From Verrucomicrobiales bacterium (GTDB lineage: Bacteria; Verrucomicrobiota; Verrucomicrobiia; Verrucomicrobiales; DEV007): a stretch of DNA of 64,000 nt. The position numbers and the translations under genes were made by a program. Where the stretch lies: the NCBI GenBank assembly GCA_029213065.1, contig JARGPH010000002.1, positions 74,551 to 138,550 of the forward strand, read 5' to 3'. A model generated the notes under the pieces. The model was not told the origin of the DNA. It saw nothing but the letters and a program-made list of their open reading frames with translations, and did not search any database. Of the stretch, positions 26,559 through 37,338 are shown piece by piece (within the stretch, counting starts at the first letter, position 1; each line of letters opens with the position of its first letter).

Positions 26559-28010
26559 ATGAAAGCGAATACCTTACTGACTATCCTCACGCTGATGCTC
26601 GTGCACACCTTCGGGCACGCGCAGAAACAGCCTAACATTATCTTTTTTATGACCGATGATCAGGGATACGGCGACCTGTCCTGTCACGGACATCCTTTTC
26701 TGAAAACGCCGAATATAGATAAGCTCTATGCTCAGAGCACGCGTTTCACGGACTACCACGTCAGCCCGACCTGTGCACCGACGCGCTCGGCATTGATGTC
26801 GGGGCGCAACCCGTTCGAGGCTGGAGTGACGCATACGATTCTGGAGCGTGAGCGGATGGCGCTCGGCTTGCCGACAGTCGCGGAAGTGCTGCAAATGTCA
26901 GGCTACGCGACCGGCATTTTCGGGAAATGGCATCTCGGGGAAGAGGATGAATATCAGCCGGGAAATCGTGGTTTCGATGAGGTCTTCATTCACGGTGCCG
27001 GTGGCATCGGTCAGAATTTTGCGGGAAGTCAGGGCGATGTTCCGGGGAATGACTATTTTGACCCGACGATTCGGCACAACGGAAAGTTTGTAAAAACGAG
27101 CGGTTACTGCACCGACGTCTTTGTTCAGGAGGCACTTGGCTGGATCCATGAGCAGAAGGAGAAGCCATTCTTCGCTTACATTCCCACCAATGCGCCGCAC
27201 GGACCTTTCATTGTCGCTGAAAAATACAAGGCGCCCTTCCGGGACAAGGTCGACGACGAGGATACCGCGTCCTTCTTCGGGATGATTGCCAACATTGACG
27301 AAAACATCGGATTGATCATGGATAAGCTCGATGAGTGGGACCTCACGAACGACACTCTCCTGATATTTACGACCGACAATGGCAGCTCGAAGGGCTCGCG
27401 GGTTTACAATGCGGGAATGAAGGGCGGTAAAGCTTCGTTGAATCAAGGCGGATCACGTGTCCCTCTGTTTTTCCGACTTCCGGGAACAACGAAAGCGGGG
27501 GAAGATCTCGATCAGCTTGCACGTCATATCGACATCTTCCCGACATTCGCCGATCTCGCGGGAGCGGACATTTCCAAGCTCGCACTCGAAGGGCGCAGTC
27601 TCATGCCTCTGATCAAAGATCCCGAATCGGCCTGGCCGGACCGGAATCTCTTTTTTCACGGAGGTCGTTGGCCGAAGGCCGGACTGGAAGGGAAGTTCGG
27701 AAAGGGTGATCCCAATCCTGACAGTTACAAATATAAGAAGTTCGCGGTGCGCAGCGAAAGGTGGCGGCTCGTGGGGCCGGATTCACTCTACGACATTGAG
27801 AACGATCCGGGTGAGACCACGAATGTGTTCGACGAACATCCTGAGGTCGTGAAAGAGATGTTGACTGCCTACGACGGTTTCTGGGAAAAGGCACGACCTC
27901 TCATGGTGAATGAGGATGCTTCGCTCGATGTCGAGAAACCCTTCGAAGCGAACTACCTGAAGCAGAAAGCGGCCGGAGGAATTCCGAATTGGGTCGCACC
28001 GGAACTCTAG
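26559..28010 (+). CDS. Secreted type I sulfatase
   Basis: 483-aa sulfatase. Signal peptide ends near Gly-His-Ala21. Motifs: [16 protein letters not shown] with Cys72, [15 protein letters not shown]. It resembles the sulfatase domain of the 2223-aa protein downstream (both have an HGxGG or HRCGGVGQ-type loop, FDPT or FDDTYE and SGYCTDVF or DGYCTDVW), suggesting duplication within the locus. The next gene starts 32 nt later. Confidence 0.95.
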   Translation: MKANTLLTILTLMLVHTFGHAQKQPNIIFFMTDDQGYGDLSCHGHPFLKTPNIDKLYAQSTRFTDYHVSPTCAPTRSALMSGRNPFEAGVTHTILERERMALGLPTVAEVLQMSGYATGIFGKWHLGEEDEYQPGNRGFDEVFIHGAGGIGQNFAGSQGDVPGNDYFDPTIRHNGKFVKTSGYCTDVFVQEALGWIHEQKEKPFFAYIPTNAPHGPFIVAEKYKAPFRDKVDDEDTASFFGMIANIDENIGLIMDKLDEWDLTNDTLLIFTTDNGSSKGSRVYNAGMKGGKASLNQGGSRVPLFFRLPGTTKAGEDLDQLARHIDIFPTFADLAGADISKLALEGRSLMPLIKDPESAWPDRNLFFHGGRWPKAGLEGKFGKGDPNPDSYKYKKFAVRSERWRLVGPDSLYDIENDPGETTNVFDEHPEVVKEMLTAYDGFWEKARPLMVNEDASLDVEKPFEANYLKQKAAGGIPNWVAPEL

Positions 28011-28042
28011 TTTTCTTAAGGCATTCGCTCCTCAAATTTTCC

Positions 28043-29002
28043 ATGAAAACATCACTCATTACGATTCTCGTCTTCGTTAGCTGCCTTGCTCCGGCACTGG
28101 CAGAACAACGAAAAAAGCCACGCGTGCCACTCGAAACCGGCTACGAAAGAAAACTCGACGTCGTCTACAAGACTGTTGGAAAACGGAAGCTGGAGTTTGA
28201 TCTGTATTATCCTCCGGCGGATGCGGCAAAGCCCTGTCCGGTGATCATCTACACGCACGGCGGTGGTTGGGCGGCGGGGAGTCGTTACGGTGCCGCCAGT
28301 GGCGGATTCGCTCCGCTCATTAAGGATTTGATAGACAAGGGATTCTGTATCGTCTCGGTCGACTACCGGCTCTACAGCAAGGGCGGAACGGTTCGGATGC
28401 GGGATTGTGTAATCGACTCCAAAGACGCGCTTCGCTACGTCGTGAAGCACAGCAAAGAGCTCGGAATCGATCCTGACAAGGTCTTCGTTTTCGGGGATTC
28501 GGCAGGGGGGCAGATTGCGCAGATGCTTCTACTCTCTCCGCCGGAATCTCTGCCCGGCGATCCGGAGCTCGCGGAGGTTGATTATGAAGTCGTGGCGGGA
28601 CTTTCCTGGTATGGGCCGTGCGATTTCGAAAAGGTGAGCCTTTTCAATCACGACGACCGCGCCGGATTCAGAGATCGTTTCGGCGGCCGCATTGTTGACA
28701 GCGGGACTTCGGAAGAGGAGAGGCTCCGGCTCTATCGCGAGATGAGTCCTGTCACATATCTCAAAAAGGACAGCCCTCCTCTCTTCATGATTCAGGGGGA
28801 CAGCGACACGACCATTCCGGTGAAGCACGCTTATCACATGGAGGAAAAGGCGAAGGCGCTGGGGGCGGATGTAGAGATTTTGATTGTTAAAAATGCCGGC
28901 CACAACTGGCGGAAGGTGGAAGCCGATATCGAACCGACGCGGAATGAGATCGTCGCCGCGAGCGCTCAGTTTTTTGTCGATCAGTTGAAGGAGAGGAACT
29001 GA
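28043..29002 (+). CDS. Secreted alpha/beta hydrolase (carbohydrate-esterase/lipase-like)
   Basis: 319-aa esterase with signal peptide (about 1-20, cleavage after PALA). Oxyanion-hole motif HGGGW (72-76), nucleophile elbow GDSAGG with Ser153, acid Asp255 in GDSDTTIP, His287 in AGHNW. The layout matches alpha/beta hydrolases of the BD-FAE/esterase type that remove acetyl or feruloyl groups from polysaccharides. Its place between sulfatases suggests removal of ester substituents. Start at 28043 gives the signal peptide; an in-frame ATG at 27989 lies inside the upstream sulfatase gene. Confidence 0.88.
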   Translation: MKTSLITILVFVSCLAPALAEQRKKPRVPLETGYERKLDVVYKTVGKRKLEFDLYYPPADAAKPCPVIIYTHGGGWAAGSRYGAASGGFAPLIKDLIDKGFCIVSVDYRLYSKGGTVRMRDCVIDSKDALRYVVKHSKELGIDPDKVFVFGDSAGGQIAQMLLLSPPESLPGDPELAEVDYEVVAGLSWYGPCDFEKVSLFNHDDRAGFRDRFGGRIVDSGTSEEERLRLYREMSPVTYLKKDSPPLFMIQGDSDTTIPVKHAYHMEEKAKALGADVEILIVKNAGHNWRKVEADIEPTRNEIVAASAQFFVDQLKERN

Positions 29003-29036
29003 GGTGAGCTTCAATCTGGTGAGAGACATATTTACG

Positions 29037-30572
29037 ATGAGACTGGCGAATACTCAATTAGCGGCGGCATTCGTGTTCCTGGCTTTCGTGGCAACGGAAT
29101 CCTCCTTCCGGGCAATCGCGGATGAGCAGAGGCCGAATCTTATCTTTGTCTTTTCCGACGATCATCGATTCGATTCGCTGGGGATGACGGGTGATCCCGT
29201 CACGGAAACACCTCATCTCGATGAGCTCGCTCGCGACGGTGTCTTTTTCAGGAACGCCTACATCACGAGCCCTATCTGCGGCCCGAGCCGGGCGAACATT
29301 TTTACGGCGCAGTGGGAACGGAAAAATCGCATCGGGTTCTCTCACCTTTCAAAAAACATGGTAAGCGCGGAGGCCTTCGAAAACAGTTTTCCCGCGCGGT
29401 TGAAAAAGGCGGGCTATTCGACGGCCTTTCTCGGTAAACACCACACCAAGATCGTCGATCGCGGGAACACCCCGCTGAAGGAGACAGTCGATTTTTGTTA
29501 CTACGGCGAAGGCCATCTCGGATTTTATCCTGCGAAAAAGCACAAAGCGTTTACGAACCTGAAACACAAGACGCAGGTGGAAGGTTTGTTCGAGGCAACT
29601 GAGGCCTATCTGTCGCCGGGGGATGACTTCGACTATTTCTACGAGAACGCAGACAAATCCCTCGAGGGTCGTCTCGACCGACGCGATCCTGAGAAACCCT
29701 TTTGTGCGTGGATCAATTTTAATCTTCCGCATCAGGCCAGTTTGGGAGGGATGGGTTCCCGTCCTGATGATCCTGACTTTTACTCAAAGCGCTACAAGGA
29801 TCAAGTCGATCGCTTGCCTCTGCCCGCAGGGTATCCCGTCGAAGCGACGCTTCCCGAAAAGGTTCTCAAGGTCTCGGAGATGGAGCCATACTATCGACTT
29901 CCCGAGAAGGCGCTGCTCGACACCAAGCTGAAAACGGCCCGTGCTGTTTTTGCAATAGATCAGTTCATGGGGAACCTTCGACTTTTGTTGGAGCGCCTCG
30001 ATGAAGACGAAAACACCATCATCATTTTCGCCTCAGACAATGGGCTCCTTTACGGCGAACACGGCATCGGAGGAAAGACGATGCTCTACGAAGAGTCGGC
30101 GCATGTCCCGTTGATCATTCACTCGCCGTTTTTGCCGGAGAAGAAGCGCGGTGCTGAGATCGAGGCGCTCGCGGTGGGGCAGGATATTCCCGCGACGATT
30201 CTCGATATGTGCGGCCTTCCGGTTCCCGAAACGTATCAGGGAGCGAGCCTCCTGCCGCTCATGGAGGGGCGCGAGACGGACTGGCGCGAGGACGTTTTTC
30301 TCGAAAATCTCTTCACTGATCAGGGCTACCCGCGACAGGACGCAGTGCGGAGCGGACAATACAAATACATCCGCTACTTCAGCCGTGAGAATGACCGGGG
30401 GCAATACCTGCCCGATGGAATCGCAGGGGAGAAACCGATTTACGAGGAGCTTTTCGATCTGAGAAGCGATCCGACGGAGCAGATCAATCTCGCCGAAAAC
30501 CCCGGGTTTCAAATGATTCTGAACGCTCATCGTGAGCGATGCCGCGAACTGGCAGACGAACTTTCGAAGTAG
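29037..30572 (+). CDS. Secreted type I sulfatase (heparan/choline-sulfatase-like subgroup)
   Basis: 511-aa sulfatase. Signal peptide about 1-28. Metal motif VFSDDHRFDSLG, formylglycine motif CGPSR with Cys81, GKHHTK in place of GKWHLG, and ASDNGLLYGEHG. The His after Asp-Asp and the EHG ending resemble the group holding iduronate-, heparan- and choline-type sulfatases rather than the other sulfatases here. An upstream start at 29004 is possible, but 29037 begins the signal peptide. Confidence 0.93.
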   Translation: MRLANTQLAAAFVFLAFVATESSFRAIADEQRPNLIFVFSDDHRFDSLGMTGDPVTETPHLDELARDGVFFRNAYITSPICGPSRANIFTAQWERKNRIGFSHLSKNMVSAEAFENSFPARLKKAGYSTAFLGKHHTKIVDRGNTPLKETVDFCYYGEGHLGFYPAKKHKAFTNLKHKTQVEGLFEATEAYLSPGDDFDYFYENADKSLEGRLDRRDPEKPFCAWINFNLPHQASLGGMGSRPDDPDFYSKRYKDQVDRLPLPAGYPVEATLPEKVLKVSEMEPYYRLPEKALLDTKLKTARAVFAIDQFMGNLRLLLERLDEDENTIIIFASDNGLLYGEHGIGGKTMLYEESAHVPLIIHSPFLPEKKRGAEIEALAVGQDIPATILDMCGLPVPETYQGASLLPLMEGRETDWREDVFLENLFTDQGYPRQDAVRSGQYKYIRYFSRENDRGQYLPDGIAGEKPIYEELFDLRSDPTEQINLAENPGFQMILNAHRERCRELADELSK

Positions 30573-30601
30573 GCGATTTCCCCACCCAATTTACCTTTTT
30601 T

Positions 30602-33600
30602 ATGACTAACCCCACCAGAACTCTATTTTTGATCGCGGTGACTTTTCTCGCGAGTTCACTTCATGCGAAAGACTGGATCCATCTCTCACCGCCCGAAGGA
30701 TCGGCGAACGGCAGGACGATTGTCTTTGTGACCGGCGACGACGAATACAAGTCGGAGGAATCGATGCCGATGATGGCTCACATTCTCGCTGAACGTCATG
30801 GATTTGACTGCAAGGTGCTTTTCGCGATCAACCGCAAGACCGGCGTGATCGACACGAATCAGCGCGATCACATTCCCGGTTTGGAGGCCCTCGAGGATGC
30901 CGACTTGATGGTGATCTTCACGCGCTTTCGTGCGCTCGAAGAGGCGCAAATGCAGATGATCGAAGATTATCTGGCGACGGGAAAGCCGGTCATCGGGATT
31001 CGGACGTCGACGCATGCCTTTGATTTCAGCAAAGCTCCGGAGAGTGCTTTTTCCCATTATTCCTACAGTCACGAAAGCGGTGGGTTCGGTCGAAAAGTTC
31101 TCGGACAAAACTGGATCAGACACTGGGGACGACACGGGACCGAGAGCAGTCGCGGTCGCTTTGCTCCCGGCATGGAGAAACACCCCATTCTTACCGGAAT
31201 CGAAGACGGCGAGATCTGGGGACCGACCGATGTTTACGAGGCGACATTGCCTCAACCCGATGGATGCGAGGCGATTCTTCTCGGAGAAGTCTGTGAATCG
31301 ATGGAATCCGATTCGGGGCCGACACCGGCTCCACCGGCGAACGCGAAGGGTCGCGCCGCAATCAACAAGAACGATCCCATGATGCCGATTGCCTGGACTT
31401 ATCTGCGTGATGTCGGAGCGAAGGGACGCGTCTTCACGAGCACGATTGGAGGCGCGATGAAAGGCAGGGATGACTGGGCCAACGAAGGGATGCGGCGGAT
31501 GTTCGTGAACGCCTGCTACTGGGTGCTCGGGATGGAGGATCAGATTCCGGAGAAGGCGGACGTTACTCCGGTGCTGGAACCGAATCCCTTCAAGCGGGGC
31601 GTGAAACCGGAGGAGGCTCTCAAAGAAGGGCTCGCGAAACTCGCCGAGGGCAAAGACACGATACTGTTTTACGGCAACTCGATGGTGGAGAGACTCCTCG
31701 AAGACGGGGAGCTCGAGGCGCGTTTGCAGCTCGCTCAGCCGGATGCGGGCTTGAAGATTCGCAGTCTCGCCTGGACGGGGGATGAGGTGGGAAATCGTCT
31801 TCGTCTCGAGGGCTACGCCAAGCACATGAAGAACCTGCTCAGCGAGTGGCCCGCGAAGACGATCGTTCTCGGCTACGGCTTGAATGAATCCTTCGCGGGC
31901 GAAGCGGGGCTCGCTGATTTTCGACAACACTACAGGGATCATTTAACGCAACTGACGCGACTTCACCCGGGAGCGGCCTTTGTTCTCCTTTCACCCATCG
32001 CGATCGAAGGCGCTTCCGAAGAGCGGGACCGCGACGTGAAAATGTATCGCGACGCCATCGCCCAACTCGCGGCGGCGGAGGGCGCGGGTTTTGTCGATTT
32101 GTATGAACTCACGCGTCAGGCCTACACCGATACTGAAGCTCCGCTGACGAACAACGGGATTCACCTGAACGCGGAGGGCAACCGCTTCGTCGCGAAGACG
32201 CTCGCGGAGGAAATCGGATTGGTTCGTGGTCTCAGCGCGGCAACACTGACAGAGCCGGAATCGGATCGGCTTCATGAAGTCGCGCTCGCGGCTGCGGCGA
32301 AACATCGCCGCGTCGCCGAAGTGGTTCGTCCGAAGAATGCGGTGGTCTATTTCGGAGTGCGGGCGCGACCCGCTGAATACGCCGACGAGATGCCGCGCTA
32401 CCACGAAATGATCCGGCTCACCGAAGCGGTCGTTCATGAGCTGGCGCGTGATCCAAAGCTCACTTTTGCTGAGGTGCCCGAGCCGGGGCTTCCTCCGATG
32501 CCTGAGGGAAGAGGTCGCGACGATGGAGATCGCACCGGGATCATTAAGACGGTCGCCGAGTCGATGGCCGAGTTCACCACCGCGCCCGGATATGAAGTGA
32601 GCCTCTTCGCCTCAGAGGAGGAGTTTCCTGAACTCCGCAATCCCGTCCAGATCGCTTTCGATGCCCGCGGCAGGCTGTGGGTCGTGACGATGCCGTCCTT
32701 TCCTCATACCGTTCCCGGCCTGACCCCGCCGGATAAAATTCTGATCTTTGAAGACACGGATCGCGATGGGAAGGCCGACAAAGTGACGACTTTTGCGGAA
32801 GGGCTCGATGCCCTCGACGGTGTCGCATTTCATCACGACGGCGTCATCATTTCGGAGCAACCGCGTCTCTGGATGATGAATGACACCGATGGCGACGACC
32901 GCGCCGACACTCAGCGTGAGTTGCTTCGCGGGATCGACGTGACCGATTCCCATCACGGGGGGATGATTGCGAGCGATCCTCTTGGCGCGGTCATTTTCAG
33001 CGACGGCGTCTTTCATCGCTCCCAGTTGGAAACGCCCTTTGGTGTCCATCGGGGAATGGATGCGACGACTTACCGGCTCGACATGCGCACCGGGAGTATT
33101 GTCACTGAGTGGCAGCACACGACGCCGAATCCCTGGAACGTGACTTTCGACCGATGGGGGAACATTTTTCAGATGTACGGCGATGGCGATGTCTACGACG
33201 GAAGCGCTCTCACCTGGACGCCCCTTGGCGCGTATCAACCCTATGCCTATGGTCGGATTACGAGTTACGGAAAAGGATCGGGCAATGCGATGATCACGGG
33301 GGATAACTTCCCTGACGAGTTTGAAAACGGTTTTGCATCCGCTTCGCTTTTGGGTCGATATGCGGTAACGCTTTCCAAACTGAATCGGGACGCAGGCATG
33401 GTGAAGCTCGCGGATTCACTCACGATTCTGGAATCTCCAAATGCAGCCTTTCGTCCAGCGGACGTGGAGTTCGCGATGGATGGTTCCCTTTATGTTTCCG
33501 ATTTTTGCAGCCCCATCATCGGGCACGCGCAGCATCCGATGCGTGATCCTCACTGGGATCATGATTACGGTCGCATCTGGCGAATCGTTCATACAGAGAA

Positions 33601-36600
33601 GCCGCTCAGTGAGGAACGGCCGAAGATTGAAGGGACGGCACCGAAAGCACTTTGCGAACTCCTGACACATTCACATGATCTGGTTCGTCATCATACGCGG
33701 ATCGAACTTCGCAAGCACGGCGCTGAAGGTTTGAAGGCGGTGGATCAGTGGATCGCTGCGTTCGACCGCGACGACGCTGCGTTTGATCAAGCTGCCCTCG
33801 AGGCGATCTTCGTTTGCGAAGGGCTGGGCGAAACCCGTCCCGCCTTGATTGATCATCTTTTACAATCGGATTCAGCAATGTTCCGCGGCGCTGCCGTTCA
33901 CGTGATTCGGATTCAAGCGGATCGATTTCCCGATGTGGCTGAGCTTCTCACTTCGGTGGTGAACGACCCTCACCCCCGGGTTCAGGTTGAGGTCGTTGAT
34001 GCGGTCGCTCATTTGCGGCCGACGTTTCCTGAAATAGAGTCGGTTCTCGCGACGCTGACGAGTGAAGATGCCACGGTCAACAAATCGCTCGCTTACCTTG
34101 ACTACGGTGTCGAGCCTGTCAAAGGACGAAGCGTTCCGGTTCTCGAAGTCGCTCCGGAATCTCAATTGACGCAATGGCTCTGGCTCGGTGAAGAGGGCGA
34201 GAATGCCCCGGCTGAGTATCAGGTCGGGAAGGGAAACATCCCAAGTTCGGGTTTGTTTCGAAGCTTTGTCTATTCGGATGACCCGCAACCGGCCATCCTC
34301 GCGATTAATCACAAGAATCTCGAGGTTCGACTCAACGATACCATGGTGTTCAGTCAGGATTCCTACTGGAGCGGCGATCAGCAAGTGAACGTTGAGCTCG
34401 CTGCGGGACTCAATGTCGTTGAGATCTTCCTGAAAAAGGCAAGACGTCCCGCGAAGACGATGCCGCCGGTGTTTCTTTACGATCCCGTCGGGCAGGCGCT
34501 CGATGGTGCGAGGTACCTGAGCGATTCCAAAAGTTTGCAGGCTGCGACAGCGGAGTATGACCAGTTCATCGCTGAGAGAGGCAATGTCATTCATGTCCAG
34601 GCCGCTGCCGGTCTTCAATTTGCGCCGACTCAATTGAGCGTGACTCCGGGCAGCAAGGTCAGGCTCGTTTTTGAGAATCCTGACATCATGATGCATAACT
34701 GGGTTTTACTGAAGCCGGGCAGTGTTAATGAAGTCGGTGCCCTCGCCGATGAGATGGCGGCTCAGGAGGATGCGATGGAGAGAGGTTATCTTCCCGAGTC
34801 GGATAAGATTCTGCATGCCACGAAATTGCTGGGACCGAAAGCGCGTGAGGAACTCGTTTTTGATGCGCCGGCTGAGCTGGGCGAGTATCCCTACATTTGC
34901 ACCTTCCCGGGGCATTGGCGGATCATGCAGGGGGTCCTCACTGTCGCCGAGCGCAAGAGGTCCAAGGTGGCGCCTGCGGCTGAACCCAAATCCGGTATAG
35001 TGATTACGAAGAAGATCGGTGAGGGTGTTGTTTTTGAAACCGCCTCTCATGCCGCGAGTTTCAAAAAGCTCGTTCCGCCTGAGAAGCCGGCTGGGAAAGT
35101 GACGGCTAACAAGAAGACAAACAATGATCCACTCGTCAGTCTGACCGATGGGAAGCTCGCGAAAGGATTCGGCCCCATTTTTGGAAACGGGATCAAAGAC
35201 GGCGCCTACAAAATGGATCTCGGAAGTTCCCAGTCCGTGAGCGCGATCACAAGTTGGTCCTACAACCAGAATGGGAAACGCGGATCTCAATCCGTCTCGA
35301 TTTACGGAAGTAATGATCCAGCGGATCCCGGTTGGAATCTTACCGACGCGAAGCGTTTCACGTCGCTGGGAAAGATCAGCACCGAAGGGCAGAAAGTGGA
35401 TGCCTTCACCGCGCTATCTCTTCGTGCGAAAAAGGCAAAGTTGCTCGGGGACTTTCGCTGGATCGTGTGGCAGACAGCACCTGTGACCTCAATCGACGAG
35501 AATACGGCGTTTCAGGAACTCTCGGTGGAAACGGTCGCTCCCCCGGCTGAAAAGCCTGCGCCGGCGAAGAAGGAGGCATCAGCGCGGGCGGGCGGTAAGC
35601 CCAAGGCGGCCCCACCCAACGTTGTCCTCATCATGACCGATGACCAGGGCTACGGCGATCTCGCCTGCCATGGGAATCCGATCGTGAAAACGCCTAACAT
35701 TGATCAACTTTACGCCGAGTCGATTCGTTTCACCGACTTTCACGTGAGCTCGTTTTGCACACCGAGTCGAGCCGCGCTCATGACGGGTCGTCATCCCGGA
35801 CGGACCGGAGCCTACCGCACGAGTTCGGGGCGGACGATGTTGCACACGGATGAGAAGACCATTGCTGACGTCTTTTCCCAAGGCGGCTATGGCACCGGCA
35901 TGGTCGGCAAATGGCATCTCGGTGACAACGCGCCTCATCGACCGCAGGATCGCGGGTTTCAGGATGTCGTGTGGCACCGCTGCGGCGGGGTGGGGCAGGC
36001 GTCCGATTTCTGGGGCAACGACTACTTTGACGACACCTACGAACGCAACGGGTCCTTTGAAAAGTTCGATGGCTACTGCACTGACGTCTGGTTCGCTGAG
36101 TCGATGCGTTTTGTGGAAGAGAACAAGGAGAGGCCGTTTTTTCTCTACCTTGCCCCGAACGCACCGCATGGGCCTTATCGGGTTGATCGGAAATGGAGTG
36201 ATCCCTACCGGAAGGACGTCCCGTGGGGAGGCGGTCCCGAGTTTTACGGGATGGTCGAGAACATCGACCACAATGTCGGACTGCTGCGTGCGAAGCTCGA
36301 AGAACTCGGGCTCACTGAAAACACGATTTTTATCTACATGACCGATAACGGAACCGCGAACGGCGCCAAGTTTGAAGGTCTCACCAGCGAAGCAAAACAG
36401 GGATACAACGCGGGGATGCGCGGGAAGAAGTCGTCGATTTATGAGGGTGGACACCGCGTTCCTTTTTTCATTCACTGGCCCAAAGGAAAGCTCACGGGTG
36501 GTCGGGATGTTGAATCCACTGCCGCTCATATCGACGTCCTGCCGACACTTGCCGAGCTGTGCGGGATTCCGGTGCCGAAATCGCATCATCCCGATGGCGT

Positions 36601-37273
36601 TTCGTTTGCCTCACTCTTGAAGGACCCGAAAGCCGCGCCGCATCGGGATCATCACATCATTCAATACCAGGGTGGACCTCACTTTAAAGGTGCTCCGGCG
36701 ATGTGGGAATACAGCTGCGTTTTAAAGGGGGACTGGCGTCTCATCGACGGGAAAGAACTGTATGATCTCGGGAATGATCCGGGCCAGAAGGACGACGTGG
36801 CAGCAGACCATCCTGCGGTGGTTGCGGAATTGCGGGCGCTTTACCCGCCTTTCTGGGAATCGGTTTCGCCACGCATGACCCCGGTCGCGATTGATCTTGG
36901 AAACCCTTCTGATAATCCCACGGTCCTCTGTTCTCAGGACTGGTATATGGAAACCGGCAATCCTCCGTGGAACTTCGGATCGATCAAAAAGCTTCCGAAA
37001 GTGACAGGGCCGTGGCATGTCGATGTGAAGACGTCAGGGCGCTATCAAATCACGCTGCGTCAGTTTCCGGTCGAGGCGGATAAACCCGTCGTCGCGGAAC
37101 GGGCGAAGATCGAAATCGCCGGCCAGACGGCGGAAGCTCCGGTTGAAGCGGGGAGCAAAGGCGTCGTTTTCGAATTGGATCTTCCTGCCGGTCTCTCCGA
37201 GCTGCATACCTGGCTCTACGACAAGAATGGCAACGCGGGCGGCGCTTACTTCACCGAGGTCGAAGCCCTGTGA
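30602..37273 (+). CDS. 2223-aa multidomain exported protein: ThuA, SGNH hydrolase, PVC dehydrogenase propeller, azurin, discoidin-like, sulfatase
   Basis: One uninterrupted frame. Signal peptide about 1-22 (after SLHA). ThuA-like amidotransferase fold about 30-310; SGNH hydrolase about 350-537 (FYGNSMVERL, GYGLNES, NGIHLN); PVC membrane-bound-dehydrogenase beta-propeller about 650-1000; HEAT-like helices about 1013-1165; azurin/plastocyanin-like copper domain about 1335-1450 with likely ligands His1365, Cys1433, His1438, Met1442; discoidin-like segment about 1535-1640; Pro/Ala/Lys linker about 1647-1670; sulfatase about 1672-2110 with CTPSR (Cys1719), GKWHLG and MTDNGT; C-terminal beta-sandwich. 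ThuA/propeller/azurin combinations are common in this phylum; adding a complete sulfatase is unusual. Start at 30602 chosen for the signal peptide. A role in sugar oxidation coupled to desulfation is inferred. Confidence 0.9.
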   Translation: MTNPTRTLFLIAVTFLASSLHAKDWIHLSPPEGSANGRTIVFVTGDDEYKSEESMPMMAHILAERHGFDCKVLFAINRKTGVIDTNQRDHIPGLEALEDADLMVIFTRFRALEEAQMQMIEDYLATGKPVIGIRTSTHAFDFSKAPESAFSHYSYSHESGGFGRKVLGQNWIRHWGRHGTESSRGRFAPGMEKHPILTGIEDGEIWGPTDVYEATLPQPDGCEAILLGEVCESMESDSGPTPAPPANAKGRAAINKNDPMMPIAWTYLRDVGAKGRVFTSTIGGAMKGRDDWANEGMRRMFVNACYWVLGMEDQIPEKADVTPVLEPNPFKRGVKPEEALKEGLAKLAEGKDTILFYGNSMVERLLEDGELEARLQLAQPDAGLKIRSLAWTGDEVGNRLRLEGYAKHMKNLLSEWPAKTIVLGYGLNESFAGEAGLADFRQHYRDHLTQLTRLHPGAAFVLLSPIAIEGASEERDRDVKMYRDAIAQLAAAEGAGFVDLYELTRQAYTDTEAPLTNNGIHLNAEGNRFVAKTLAEEIGLVRGLSAATLTEPESDRLHEVALAAAAKHRRVAEVVRPKNAVVYFGVRARPAEYADEMPRYHEMIRLTEAVVHELARDPKLTFAEVPEPGLPPMPEGRGRDDGDRTGIIKTVAESMAEFTTAPGYEVSLFASEEEFPELRNPVQIAFDARGRLWVVTMPSFPHTVPGLTPPDKILIFEDTDRDGKADKVTTFAEGLDALDGVAFHHDGVIISEQPRLWMMNDTDGDDRADTQRELLRGIDVTDSHHGGMIASDPLGAVIFSDGVFHRSQLETPFGVHRGMDATTYRLDMRTGSIVTEWQHTTPNPWNVTFDRWGNIFQMYGDGDVYDGSALTWTPLGAYQPYAYGRITSYGKGSGNAMITGDNFPDEFENGFASASLLGRYAVTLSKLNRDAGMVKLADSLTILESPNAAFRPADVEFAMDGSLYVSDFCSPIIGHAQHPMRDPHWDHDYGRIWRIVHTEKPLSEERPKIEGTAPKALCELLTHSHDLVRHHTRIELRKHGAEGLKAVDQWIAAFDRDDAAFDQAALEAIFVCEGLGETRPALIDHLLQSDSAMFRGAAVHVIRIQADRFPDVAELLTSVVNDPHPRVQVEVVDAVAHLRPTFPEIESVLATLTSEDATVNKSLAYLDYGVEPVKGRSVPVLEVAPESQLTQWLWLGEEGENAPAEYQVGKGNIPSSGLFRSFVYSDDPQPAILAINHKNLEVRLNDTMVFSQDSYWSGDQQVNVELAAGLNVVEIFLKKARRPAKTMPPVFLYDPVGQALDGARYLSDSKSLQAATAEYDQFIAERGNVIHVQAAAGLQFAPTQLSVTPGSKVRLVFENPDIMMHNWVLLKPGSVNEVGALADEMAAQEDAMERGYLPESDKILHATKLLGPKAREELVFDAPAELGEYPYICTFPGHWRIMQGVLTVAERKRSKVAPAAEPKSGIVITKKIGEGVVFETASHAASFKKLVPPEKPAGKVTANKKTNNDPLVSLTDGKLAKGFGPIFGNGIKDGAYKMDLGSSQSVSAITSWSYNQNGKRGSQSVSIYGSNDPADPGWNLTDAKRFTSLGKISTEGQKVDAFTALSLRAKKAKLLGDFRWIVWQTAPVTSIDENTAFQELSVETVAPPAEKPAPAKKEASARAGGKPKAAPPNVVLIMTDDQGYGDLACHGNPIVKTPNIDQLYAESIRFTDFHVSSFCTPSRAALMTGRHPGRTGAYRTSSGRTMLHTDEKTIADVFSQGGYGTGMVGKWHLGDNAPHRPQDRGFQDVVWHRCGGVGQASDFWGNDYFDDTYERNGSFEKFDGYCTDVWFAESMRFVEENKERPFFLYLAPNAPHGPYRVDRKWSDPYRKDVPWGGGPEFYGMVENIDHNVGLLRAKLEELGLTENTIFIYMTDNGTANGAKFEGLTSEAKQGYNAGMRGKKSSIYEGGHRVPFFIHWPKGKLTGGRDVESTAAHIDVLPTLAELCGIPVPKSHHPDGVSFASLLKDPKAAPHRDHHIIQYQGGPHFKGAPAMWEYSCVLKGDWRLIDGKELYDLGNDPGQKDDVAADHPAVVAELRALYPPFWESVSPRMTPVAIDLGNPSDNPTVLCSQDWYMETGNPPWNFGSIKKLPKVTGPWHVDVKTSGRYQITLRQFPVEADKPVVAERAKIEIAGQTAEAPVEAGSKGVVFELDLPAGLSELHTWLYDKNGNAGGAYFTEVEAL

Positions 37274-37338
37274 ACCAGGGGGCGGAACTCGCCGCTTGCT
37301 AATCCAACCAAAACTCTTTGAAATCCTTTAATCATCTC

